Positions 48,856 to 56,931 of a stretch of 64,000 nucleotides of DNA are shown here, piece after piece. The notes beneath the pieces are model-generated. The model had not been told where the DNA came from. It ran no database searches and saw nothing but the letters and a program-made list of their open reading frames with translations. Position 1 is the stretch's first letter, and every line of letters starts with the position of its first letter. Position numbers and translations under genes: made by a program. The stretch comes from Pseudarthrobacter sp. NIBRBAC000502772 (lineage in GTDB: Bacteria; Actinomycetota; Actinomycetes; Actinomycetales; Micrococcaceae), in the NCBI RefSeq assembly GCF_006517235.1, contig NZ_CP041188.1, positions 3,472,001 through 3,536,000 on the forward strand. Reading direction: 5' to 3'.

Positions 48856-50172
48856 TTAGACTCCTTCTACCCGCAGAACGGATGTCACTGAATTGATGAC
48901 GTCCAGGCCCTTGACGGCCTCGACGGTGGCTGCGAGGGCAGCCTCTGATGCGCGGTGGGTAACGATCCGCAGTTCGGCAGACTCCACGTTGGACTCTGCG
49001 TCCCGGTGGATGGTCTGCCGCATGATTTCGATGGACACGCCGTGCTCCGCAAAGAGCTGGGCGATCCGGGCCAGCACGCCGGGCTGGTCAGCGACGTCCA
49101 GGCCGATGTAGTAGCTGGTGATGGCTGAGGCGATGGGCAGGGCCGGGACGTGGCCGGTGGTGGTCTCCGTGCGTCCCGGGCCGCCCAGCACAATGCGGCG
49201 TGCGGCCGAGACAAGGTCGCCCAGGACGGCGGAGGCCGTCGGGGTTCCGCCGGCACCCTGGCCGTAGAACATCAGTTCGCCCGCGTTTTCCGCCTCGATG
49301 AAGACCGCATTGAACGCGCCACGAACGGCGGCCAGCGGGTGCTCGCGCGGCAGCAGCGTGGGGTGCACGCGCACGGAAACGCCTTCGCCGCCGTCGGCAT
49401 CCGTGAGCTTTTCGGCAATGGCCAGCAGTTTGATGACAAATCCGGCGTCCTTGGCTGCAGCGATGTCCGCCGCGCTGACGGACGTGATGCCTTCGCAGTG
49501 GACGTTTTCCAGGGCGAAGCGGGTGTGGAAGGACAGCGACGCGAGAATGGCGGCCTTGGAGGCGGCGTCGTGGCCTTCGACGTCGGCGGTGGGGTCGGCT
49601 TCGGCGTAGCCAAGGCGCTGGGCCTCGGCGAGGGCGTCAGCGAACTGGGCGCCGGTGGAGTCCATCTGGTCCAGGATGAAGTTGGTGGTGCCGTTGACGA
49701 TACCCAGCACGCGGGTAATGCGGTCGCCGGCCAGGCTGTCCCGGATGGGGCGCAGGATGGGGATGGCACCGGCGACGGCGGCCTCGTAGGACAGCTGCAC
49801 GCCGGCCTTGTCGGCCTCTTCATAGAGGGTGGGTCCGTCCTGGGCGAGCAGGGCCTTGTTGCCGGTGACTACACAGGCGCCGTTGCGCAGCGCGGAGAGG
49901 ATCAGCGTGCGGGCAGGCTCGATCCCGCCCATGAGCTCGATTACCAGGTCGGCGTCCTTGACCAGGGTGTCGGCGTCGGTGGTGAAGAGGTCCTGCGGCA
50001 GGTCCACATCCCGCTTGGCATTGACGTTGCGCACGGCGATGCCGCTGAGCTGCAGGCGGGCACCGGTACGGGCGGCAAGGGCGTCGGCGTCCTCAATGAG
50101 AATCCGCGCAACCTGGGCCCCAACGTTGCCACAGCCCAGCAGGGCTACTTTCAGGGTTCGCAATTCAGTCAT
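48856..50172 (-). CDS. hom: Homoserine dehydrogenase
   Basis: This 438-residue enzyme reduces aspartate semialdehyde to homoserine. Visible are the Rossmann LLGCGNVGAQVARIL, VVTGNKALLA, and a C-terminal ACT domain (about 355-435, QPGVLARIAQLFAEHGVSIE) for threonine feedback. ATG 50172 overlaps the lysA stop by eight bases; a start 18 codons upstream lies inside lysA and is rejected. Confidence 0.96.
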   Translation of the reverse strand: MTELRTLKVALLGCGNVGAQVARILIEDADALAARTGARLQLSGIAVRNVNAKRDVDLPQDLFTTDADTLVKDADLVIELMGGIEPARTLILSALRNGACVVTGNKALLAQDGPTLYEEADKAGVQLSYEAAVAGAIPILRPIRDSLAGDRITRVLGIVNGTTNFILDQMDSTGAQFADALAEAQRLGYAEADPTADVEGHDAASKAAILASLSFHTRFALENVHCEGITSVSAADIAAAKDAGFVIKLLAIAEKLTDADGGEGVSVRVHPTLLPREHPLAAVRGAFNAVFIEAENAGELMFYGQGAGGTPTASAVLGDLVSAARRIVLGGPGRTETTTGHVPALPIASAITSYYIGLDVADQPGVLARIAQLFAEHGVSIEIMRQTIHRDAESNVESAELRIVTHRASEAALAATVEAVKGLDVINSVTSVLRVEGV

Positions 50173-51670
50173 TCGGCACTCCCATGTCGCGGTTAAGCAG
50201 ATCTTCTTCGGTTTCCCCGCGGACAATCAGCCGGGCAGATCCGCCGCGCACCGCGACAACGCCCGGCCGGGCCAGATAGTTGTAGTTGCTTGACAGGGCC
50301 CAGCAGTAGGCGCCGGTCCCCGGTACAGCAAGCAGATCACCGGCTGCCACGTCCTCGGGCAGATATACATCTCTAACAACTATGTCGCCGCTCTCGCAAT
50401 GTTTGCCCACTACGCGGGACAGCTGCGGGGACGCCGAGGACGTGCGGGAGGCCAGAATCGCCGAATAATCCGCGTCGTAGAGCACCGGGCGGGCGTTATC
50501 GCTCATGCCTCCGTCCACTGACACATAGCGGCGCGGATGCGTAACGTTCTTGTTGGCCTCTGAATCGCCCGGCGCGTCGACGCGGACAGTTTTCAGGGTA
50601 CCCACCTCGTACAACGTGAAGGTGGTGCTGCCGACAATTGCGCGTCCGGGTTCGATCGAAATCCGGGGAGCAGTGATACCCAGCTCAGCACACGTGGAAC
50701 GCACGACGGCGGCCATCGCCTGCGCGACGTCAGCTGCGGGGCGCGGGGTGTCCACCGGGGTATAGGCAATGCCGTAGCCGCCGCCGAGGTCCAGCTCGGG
50801 CATCACGATGGAGTACTTTTCCTGCATGGCAGCGTGGAAGCGCAGGAGCTTCTGCGCGGCGAGTTCAAAGCCGTCCGGCTCGAAGATCTGCGAGCCGATG
50901 TGGCAGTGCAGGCCCAGCAGTTCGATGCTGGCGTACCCTGTGGCCGCAGCCACGGCCTCCTCCGCTGCTGACAGTCCGGCCTGCTCGGTGGTATCCCCGG
51001 CCATGGAGAGACCGAATTTCTGGTCCTCGTGGGCGGTGGCGATGAACTCGTGGGTGTGCGCGTGGACGCCGGGAGTCAGGCGCAGCATAACGTTGGCAAT
51101 TTCGCCGCGGTCCGAGGCGATTTTGGCAACGCGGTCCAACTCATCGAGGCTGTCCACCACGATTCGTCCCAGCTTCATATCCAGCGCCCGGTTGATCTCG
51201 GCGTCGGATTTGTTGTTGCCGTGCAGGCCCAGGTTTTCGCCCTTGATGCCGGCCCGGGCCGCCACCGCGAGCTCGCCGCCGGAACACGTGTCCAGCCGGA
51301 GTCCTTCGTCTGCCACCCAGGCGGCTACTGCTGTGCACAGGAAGGACTTGCCAGCATAGTAGACGTCCACTCCCCCGCAGATGTCGGCAAACGCGGCATC
51401 AAAGGCATCCTTGAAGGAACGTGCGCGGGCCCGGAAGTCTGTCTCGCTCATCACAAAGAGCGGCGTGCCGAACTGCGCCTTGAGCTCGCTGACGGCGATG
51501 CCATCGATGGCGAGCTCACCGGCGTCGTTCTTCCGCACATCCTGCGCCCACATGGGCTCGTGGAGCGCGTTCAGGTCCGCGGGAACGGCGAGCCACCCGG
51601 GAGCAAGCGGGGATCCGCTGTTGGTGTCCAGTGCTGACACCTTCTGCGTCGAGGTTTCCTGTGCCGACAT
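50165..51670 (-). CDS. lysA: Diaminopimelate decarboxylase
   Basis: This 501-residue PLP enzyme performs the last step of lysine synthesis. The PLP lysine is in VYYAGKSF, with the HCHIG-type LGLHCHIGSQ and GGGYGIAY phosphate loop. There is an N-terminal extension of about 55 residues. ATG 51670 begins MSAQETST, five bases after the argS stop. Confidence 0.96.
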   Translation of the reverse strand: MSAQETSTQKVSALDTNSGSPLAPGWLAVPADLNALHEPMWAQDVRKNDAGELAIDGIAVSELKAQFGTPLFVMSETDFRARARSFKDAFDAAFADICGGVDVYYAGKSFLCTAVAAWVADEGLRLDTCSGGELAVAARAGIKGENLGLHGNNKSDAEINRALDMKLGRIVVDSLDELDRVAKIASDRGEIANVMLRLTPGVHAHTHEFIATAHEDQKFGLSMAGDTTEQAGLSAAEEAVAAATGYASIELLGLHCHIGSQIFEPDGFELAAQKLLRFHAAMQEKYSIVMPELDLGGGYGIAYTPVDTPRPAADVAQAMAAVVRSTCAELGITAPRISIEPGRAIVGSTTFTLYEVGTLKTVRVDAPGDSEANKNVTHPRRYVSVDGGMSDNARPVLYDADYSAILASRTSSASPQLSRVVGKHCESGDIVVRDVYLPEDVAAGDLLAVPGTGAYCWALSSNYNYLARPGVVAVRGGSARLIVRGETEEDLLNRDMGVPND

Positions 51671-51675
51671 CAGTT

Positions 51676-53325
51676 TCACATCCGTTCCGGCGCGGACACG
51701 CCCAGCAGGTCCAGGCCGTTGGCCAGCACCTGGCTGGTGGCGTCGTTCAGCCACAGGCGAGTGCGGTTGACGTCGGTCACCGGTTCGTCACCCAGGGGTG
51801 CGATGCGGCAGGCGTCGTACCAGCGGTGGTAGGCGCCGGCGATGACCTCAAGATGGCGGGCCACCCGGTGCGGCTCACGCAGTTCTGCGGCCTTGGCCAC
51901 GATGGATGGGTAGCTGCCCAGGTAGGAGAGCAGTTCGTTTTCAGTGGCATGGTCCAGTAGGGAAGCGTCAAACGCGCTGCGGTCCACGCCTGCAGCCACG
52001 GCGTTGCGGGCCGCGCCGCGGGTGCGAGCATGGGCGTACTGGACGTAGAACACCGGGTTCTCGTTGCTGTGCTTCTTCAGCAGGTCAGGGTCAAGGGTCA
52101 GCGGCGAGTCTGCCGGGAAACGGGCCAGGGAGTAGCGCACCGCGTCCTTGCCCAGCCAGTCAATGAGGTCCTTGAGCTCGATGATGTTGCCGGCACGCTT
52201 GGACAGCTTGGCGCCGTTGACGGAGACCAGCTGGCCGATCAGCACCTCGATGTTGACCTCGGGGTCATCACCTGCGGCGGCCGCAATGGCCTTGAGCCGG
52301 TAGATGTAGCCGTGGTGGTCCGCGCCGAGCAGGTAGATTTTCTCGGTGTAGCCGCGGTCCTTCTTGGACAGGTAGTAGGCAGCGTCGGCAGCGAAGTAGG
52401 TGGGTTCGCCGTTCGCGCGGATCATGACGCGGTCCTTATCGTCACCGAAGTCCGTGGTCCGCAGCCAGACCGCACCGCCGTCGTCGAACACATGGCCCTG
52501 CTCGCGGAGGCGCGCTACGGCACTTTCAATAGCGCCGGCGTCGTGCAGTTCCTGCTCGGAGAAGAACACATCGAAATCGACGCCGAAATCGGCGAGCGTG
52601 GCTTTGATGTCCTTCATCTGGGCTTCGTATGCGGCGGCACGGATGACCGGAATGGCCGCCACTTCGGTCAGCTCGCGGATGTCCGGGTGCGCGGTAAGCA
52701 CCTCGTGGCCCAGGTCCGCGATGTACTGGCCGGGGTAGCCGCCGTCCGGGACCGGAAGTCCGTGAAGCCGGTTGTAGACCGACTGCGCGAAGACGTTCAT
52801 CTGTGTGCCGGCGTCGTTGATGTAGTACTCCGCGGTGACTTCAGCGCCGGACGCACGCAGCACCCGGGCGATGGCGTCGCCGAGAGCGGCCCAGCGGGTA
52901 TGCCCGATGTGCAGCGGTCCGGTGGGATTGGCCGAGACGAACTCCATGTTCACGGTGTGTCCGGCGAGCGCCGAGTTCGTGCCGTACTGCGGGCCCGCTT
53001 CGACGATGGCCTTGGCGAGGGCGCCGGCGGCACCGGCATCCACGGTGATGTTAAGGAACCCGGGGCCGGCGATATCCACGGCAGCGACGCCGTTGATGGA
53101 CTTCAGCCGGGCGCTCAGGACGGTGGCGAATTCGCGCGGGTTGGTGCCGGCCTGCTTGGACAGCTGGAGGGCGATGCTGGTGGCCCAGTCGCCGTGTTCC
53201 CGGTTCTTCGGTCGCTCCACGCGCACCTCATCAGGGACAGCTGATGCGGAAAGCGCGATTTCGCCAGCGGCGACGGCGTCTTTCAGGCAGGCGGATATGG
53301 CGAGGGAGAGTTCTTCGGGAGTCAC
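51676..53325 (-). CDS. argS: Arginyl-tRNA synthetase
   Basis: This 549-residue class I synthetase has the HIGH motif in SANPTGPLHIGHTRW and a KMSKS-equivalent LSKRAGN, with the C-terminal DALR anticodon domain. The GTG at 53325 follows TAGGCT by six bases. It is probably the first gene of argS-lysA-hom-thrC-thrB. Confidence 0.96.
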   Translation of the reverse strand: MTPEELSLAISACLKDAVAAGEIALSASAVPDEVRVERPKNREHGDWATSIALQLSKQAGTNPREFATVLSARLKSINGVAAVDIAGPGFLNITVDAGAAGALAKAIVEAGPQYGTNSALAGHTVNMEFVSANPTGPLHIGHTRWAALGDAIARVLRASGAEVTAEYYINDAGTQMNVFAQSVYNRLHGLPVPDGGYPGQYIADLGHEVLTAHPDIRELTEVAAIPVIRAAAYEAQMKDIKATLADFGVDFDVFFSEQELHDAGAIESAVARLREQGHVFDDGGAVWLRTTDFGDDKDRVMIRANGEPTYFAADAAYYLSKKDRGYTEKIYLLGADHHGYIYRLKAIAAAAGDDPEVNIEVLIGQLVSVNGAKLSKRAGNIIELKDLIDWLGKDAVRYSLARFPADSPLTLDPDLLKKHSNENPVFYVQYAHARTRGAARNAVAAGVDRSAFDASLLDHATENELLSYLGSYPSIVAKAAELREPHRVARHLEVIAGAYHRWYDACRIAPLGDEPVTDVNRTRLWLNDATSQVLANGLDLLGVSAPERM

Positions 53326-53331
53326 CCCTCT

Positions 53332-53337
53332 AGCCTA
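53332..53337 (-). promoter_or_regulatory. -10-like TAGGCT upstream of argS
   Basis: TAGGCT ends six bases before the argS GTG; an AGAGGG stretch in between is too close to the start to be a normal ribosome site. Confidence 0.45.
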
Positions 53338-53421
53338 CCGGGGGCCGCCACTGGGACGAATTTGGGGTGGCTCGTGACTGGTTCCGCACAACTTTCCGCA
53401 CAGCGGACGCACTGCTGATTC

Positions 53422-53467
53422 ACAGCGTGAACCATTACGCTGAATCCGACGTTGAGTACAGCGTAAG
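53422..53467. promoter_or_regulatory. Three CAGCGTRA boxes upstream of the flavin operon
   Basis: ACAGCGTGAA at 53422-53431, its reverse-orientation relative at 53435-53444 (TTCAGCGTAA read on minus) and ACAGCGTAAG at 53458-53467 form a cluster 28-73 bases before the lipoprotein start. They may be operator half-sites; no regulator gene is adjacent. Confidence 0.4.
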
Positions 53468-53494
53468 CACCCAGCCCACGAAACGAGCCCCATC

Positions 53495-53968
53495 ATGAGA
53501 CCGTCAGTCCGCAAGAGTGTTTTCGTCGGCATCGCCGGCCTGTCCCTCGCTGGAACGGTAGCCGGCTGCGCGCCGTCGGCCACGCCCGCGGTGCCCGCTG
53601 CGACTTCCGACAGCACGTCCGGCGCCACAACTGCCCCTTCCGGCACGGCATCATCGCCGGCCAGTAGCGCCTCCCTCTACCAGGACGGCACCTACAGCGC
53701 TGACGGCACCTATGTTTCCCCCAACGGGACCGAAACCGTGGGGGTTGAGCTGACGCTCGCCGCGGGCACGGTCACGGCCGTGAACATCACCCAGCACCCC
53801 TCGAACCCCAACACCCGGAAATTCCAGGGCGAATTCGCGGGCGGGATCGCAGCGCAGGTTGTGGGCAAGAGCATCGACGAACTCAACGTCTCCAAGGTGG
53901 CGGGATCCTCGCTCACCAGCGGCGGCTTCAACCAGGCCCTGGACAAGATCAAGGCCGAGGCCCAGTAG
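53495..53968 (+). CDS. FMN-binding domain lipoprotein
   Basis: This 157-residue protein has a lipoprotein signal with lipobox VAGC at C25, a Ser/Thr/Ala linker to about residue 65 and an FMN-bind domain (about 75-155, as in NqrC/RnfG). The motif that receives FMN, SGAT in those proteins, reads AGSSLTS here, so a serine replaces the modified threonine. It is expected to be surface-anchored and flavinylated by the next gene's product. Confidence 0.85.
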   Translation: MRPSVRKSVFVGIAGLSLAGTVAGCAPSATPAVPAATSDSTSGATTAPSGTASSPASSASLYQDGTYSADGTYVSPNGTETVGVELTLAAGTVTAVNITQHPSNPNTRKFQGEFAGGIAAQVVGKSIDELNVSKVAGSSLTSGGFNQALDKIKAEAQ

Positions 53969-53971
53969 GCC

Positions 53972-54838
53972 GTGCCGGACCCGGAGGACTTCCGCTTCGA
54001 CGGGATCGGAACCCGTTGGGAAATCTCCACCCCCCGTCCGCTTGACGCCAGCGTCCGTGCCCGGCTGCTCGCCTTCGTGGAACGGTACGACGGCGACTGG
54101 TCCCGGTTTAGGTCCGATTCGACCGTGCGTGCCATGGCCCGGCAGCCCGGGCGGTATGAGCTGCCGCCGGAAGCGGCGGACCTTGGCCGGCTGTACCGCT
54201 CGCTGTATGAGATCACCGGCGGTGCAATGACGCCGCTGATCGGCGGCAGCCTGGAGCGCCTCGGGTACGACGCCGCCTATTCCCTGCGGCCGGCAGGAAA
54301 CGCGCTTCCGGCACCCCGCTGGGAGGACGTCCTGACGTGGGACGGCAACGTGCTGACCACCACCGCTCCCCTGGTCCTGGACATCGGTGCCGCCGGCAAG
54401 GGGCAACTGGTGGACCTTCTCGCTATTGAGCTGCGCTCCTGCGGCGTGGACTCCTTCGTGATTGATGCCAGCGGCGACCTGCTGCACCGCGGGCCTGATC
54501 CGGTCTCCGTGGCATTGGAGCACCCGTACGATCCGGCAAGGGCCATCGGGACCGTGCCGCTGGCAGGCGGCGCCTTGTGCGCGTCAGCCTCAAACAGACG
54601 GGCGTGGGGCGACGGCCTGCACCATGTGCTCGATGCCACAACAGGCCTGCCCGTCAGTACGGCGGTAGCCACGTGGACCATGGCAGAAAGCACCATGGTG
54701 GCCGATGCCCTGGCCACCGCCCTGTTCTTTGTCCCCGGCCAAGAACTGGAACGGAGCTTCGACTTTTCCTGGCTGACAGTTTTTTCTGATGGAAGTGCTG
54801 CCTACTCGGCCGGATTTGAAGGGACACTGTTCTCATGA
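53972..54838 (+). CDS. apbE: FAD:protein FMN transferase (ApbE)
   Basis: This 288-residue enzyme attaches FMN covalently to Ser/Thr of FMN-bind proteins. DIGAAGKGQLVD, IDASGDLLHRG and HHVLDATTGLPVS are the characteristic Mg/FAD-binding segments. Unlike the lipoprotein ApbEs it lacks a signal peptide, so it would act in the cytoplasm unless exported otherwise. GTG 53972 lies three bases after the lipoprotein stop; the 3' end overlaps the next gene (ATGA). Confidence 0.92.
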   Translation: MPDPEDFRFDGIGTRWEISTPRPLDASVRARLLAFVERYDGDWSRFRSDSTVRAMARQPGRYELPPEAADLGRLYRSLYEITGGAMTPLIGGSLERLGYDAAYSLRPAGNALPAPRWEDVLTWDGNVLTTTAPLVLDIGAAGKGQLVDLLAIELRSCGVDSFVIDASGDLLHRGPDPVSVALEHPYDPARAIGTVPLAGGALCASASNRRAWGDGLHHVLDATTGLPVSTAVATWTMAESTMVADALATALFFVPGQELERSFDFSWLTVFSDGSAAYSAGFEGTLFS

Positions 54839-56397
54839 GCCCCGTTGACGCCCCCAAGGCAACCGCCGTTTTCACTGCCGGCCGGCTGGACACCCTGCTG
54901 GGCAAGTACACGATGTACCGGCTGATCCTGCTGGTGCTGGCAGCCCTTGCCGCGTACAGCCTCCTGCTCAATGCCCTTGGCTGGCTCACGTTCGGCATTC
55001 CGCAGATGCTCGTCCACTTAGTGCTGTGTCTTGGCCTGACGTACGTGTCCAACCGAGGGCTGGCTGCCCTTTTCCACGTCCGCCCGCATTCCGAATCGTC
55101 GCTGATCACCGGTCTGCTGCTGTACTTCCTCTTCTGGCCTACCTTTATGCCCCTGGATATGGCGGGAGTGGCCCTGGCGTGTGTGCTGGCCTCCGCTTCG
55201 AAATACGCGCTGGCCTGGCGTGGCCGGCACATCTTCAACCCAGCCGCCGCCGGGGCGTTTGTCACCGGGCTGACGGGGCTGAACATCGCGACATGGTGGG
55301 CCGCCACACCTGCCATGCTGTGGCTGCTGGTCCCGGGCGTCCTCCTGGTGCTCTACCGGACGCGTAAGTTGCCCATGGCGGCCGTGTTCCTTGTGGTTGC
55401 GACATCAATTGTGAGCGCTGAGCTGCTGCAGGCAGGGCTTACCCTGGGCAGCGCACTCTGGCAGGCCCTGGCGCAGCGGCCGCTGCTGTTCTTCGTCGGC
55501 TTTATGCTGACGGAGCCGCTCACCCTCGCGCCGCGCCGCTGGCAGCAGCTCGCGCTCGCCGCACTGGTTGGCGTGGTGTTCGCAGTGCCGTACAACCTCG
55601 GCTTCATCGCCAACTCGCCGGAACTGGCCCTGCTGGTCGGCAACCTGCTGGCGTTCCTTGTGGGCCAGCGCGGCGGGCTCAGGCTCCGGTTCGCTGGCTC
55701 CCGTCCCCTGACACCCAGCACCACAGAGTTCGCCTTTGAACCGTCCCGGCACGTCCGGTTTGTGCCGGGGCAGTACATGGAACTGGATCTGCCGCACGCC
55801 AAGTCTGACGGCAAAGGCCGACGCCGGGTGTTCAGTTTGACCAGCGCCCCGGGTTCGGAGACGGTGAAGTTTGGCGTCCGGACGGCTGAGCCCCTGTCCG
55901 CGGCGAAGAAAGTCCTGCTGGACCTGAAGCCTGGTGATGAGGTGGCCGCCACGTCCGTGGGCGGAGATTTTGTCCTGCCCCGCGATCCCCGGACCCCGGT
56001 CCTCCTGATCGCCGCGGGCATCGGTATCACGCCCTATCTTGCGCATCTGGCTTCCGGCGCCGCGCAGGACCGGGACGTGGTTCTCCTCCTGCTGGCACGC
56101 AACGCTGCCGAAATTGCCTACACCGCTGAGCTGCAGGCGTCCGGGGCACGCATCCTGGCACGCCTCGCTGACGGTTCGGTCCCGCCACCGTTCATCACCG
56201 ATGCCGGGACGCTGGAATCCGGGGGCGCTGCAGCTGGCGCCCGGCTGGACGGAGATTTCCTGAAGGCCCTCGTTCCCGACATTGCCGGCCGCGCTGTCTA
56301 CATCTCCGGGTCCCCTGCGAGCGTCGCATCGCTGCGCCGTGCAGCCCATAAGGCTGGCGCGCACCGGGTGCACGTGGACTCTTTTTCGGGCTACTGA
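54835..56397 (+). CDS. RnfD/NqrB-like membrane domain fused to FNR-like reductase
   Basis: This 520-residue fusion has about eight membrane helices (residues 20-280) of the RnfD/NqrB/YedZ type, including the HIFNPAAAG segment, followed by a ferredoxin-NADP reductase module (about 288-520): FVPGQYMELDL, RRVFSLTSAP for FAD and IAAGIGITPYL for NAD(P), ending in an aromatic residue. It would carry electrons from NAD(P)H to the extracytoplasmic flavin lipoprotein, or the reverse. ATG 54835 overlaps apbE by four bases. Confidence 0.85.
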   Translation: MSPVDAPKATAVFTAGRLDTLLGKYTMYRLILLVLAALAAYSLLLNALGWLTFGIPQMLVHLVLCLGLTYVSNRGLAALFHVRPHSESSLITGLLLYFLFWPTFMPLDMAGVALACVLASASKYALAWRGRHIFNPAAAGAFVTGLTGLNIATWWAATPAMLWLLVPGVLLVLYRTRKLPMAAVFLVVATSIVSAELLQAGLTLGSALWQALAQRPLLFFVGFMLTEPLTLAPRRWQQLALAALVGVVFAVPYNLGFIANSPELALLVGNLLAFLVGQRGGLRLRFAGSRPLTPSTTEFAFEPSRHVRFVPGQYMELDLPHAKSDGKGRRRVFSLTSAPGSETVKFGVRTAEPLSAAKKVLLDLKPGDEVAATSVGGDFVLPRDPRTPVLLIAAGIGITPYLAHLASGAAQDRDVVLLLLARNAAEIAYTAELQASGARILARLADGSVPPPFITDAGTLESGGAAAGARLDGDFLKALVPDIAGRAVYISGSPASVASLRRAAHKAGAHRVHVDSFSGY

Positions 56398-56475
56398 ACA
56401 GGGCCGTTTTTCCTTGCAGGCACCTTCCTGCTAAGCTCTAGGACGTCCCGCTGGCAACGGCAGGATCCCTGAATT

Positions 56476-56548
56476 GCCCTCGTAGCTCAGGGGATAGAGC
56501 GTCTGCCTCCGGAGCAGAAGGTCGTTGGTTCGATTCCAATCGAGGGCA
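56476..56548 (+). tRNA. tRNA-Arg (anticodon CCG)
   Basis: A full cloverleaf can be folded: acceptor GCCCTCG/CGAGGGC, D arm GCTC/GAGC, anticodon stem TCTGC/GCAGA with loop CTCCGGA (anticodon CCG), and T arm around TTCGATT. CCA is not encoded. A TAAGCT hexamer at 56432-56437 may be part of its promoter. Confidence 0.95.
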
Positions 56549-56555
56549 CAGATGT

Positions 56556-56587
56556 AACCCCCGCCGCTTACAAAAGCGGCGGGGGTT
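56556..56587 (+). terminator. Intrinsic terminator after tRNA-Arg
   Basis: A perfect 14-bp stem (AACCCCCGCCGCTT and complement) closes on ACAA, followed by TTCTGCG. It ends the tRNA transcript eight bases after its 3' end. Confidence 0.85.
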
Positions 56588-56614
56588 TCTGCGTTCCTCC
56601 CCCATAGGCGCGAG

Positions 56615-56711
56615 CGGACACTTGAGGCCCTGTCGAGCTGGGCAGCCGGACACTGGAGGCCCTGCCGAGCTGGGCAGCCGGACACATGAAGCCCTACCAA
56701 GCTGGCGCGGC
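56615..56711 (+). repeat. 32-bp repeat array, three units (array A)
   Basis: Units begin at 56615, 56647 and 56679 (periods 32, 32, 33), each starting CGGACAC and containing TGAGGCCCTG or variants; a partial fourth start is at 56712. The same unit occurs inverted at 58425-58488 on the other side of the HNH gene. Confidence 0.85.
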
Positions 56712-56732
56712 CGGACACCGGCCGCATGTTTT

Positions 56733-56876
56733 TTGCGACGCGGCTGTGGCACCCCGGTTTATTGCGACGCGGCTGTGGCACCCCGGTTTTTTGCGACGCG
56801 GCTGTGGCACCCCGGTTTATTGCGGCGGGCTGTGGCACCCCGGTTTATTGCGGCGCGGCTGTGGCACGCCGGCTTG
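56733..56876 (+). repeat. 29-bp tandem array, five units (array B)
   Basis: Units start at 56733, 56762, 56791, 56820 and 56848 and share GCGGCTGTGGCACCCCGG; the period is 29, then 28 at the last step through a one-base deletion. There are no spacers and 29 is not a multiple of three, so this is neither CRISPR nor coding. Confidence 0.88.
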
Positions 56877-56931
56877 TCGGACTCCGCGGCTGACGCTGCG
56901 CCTCAATACCCAGCCCGCGACATGGCCCGCG

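Larger units (their letters stand above)
56549..56931. other. Gene-free stretch holding terminator and two arrays
   Basis: This 383-bp stretch contains the tRNA terminator, array A, array B and about 55 bp of unremarkable sequence before the HNH gene stop. No gene is supportable here. Confidence 0.7.

Noticed and set aside
56431..56838. 135- and 104-codon minus frames over tRNA-Arg and the arrays
   Set aside because: They translate a tRNA and tandem repeats; no coding signal.
56615..56876. CRISPR array
   Set aside because: Units are contiguous without unique spacers, and no cas genes are present.
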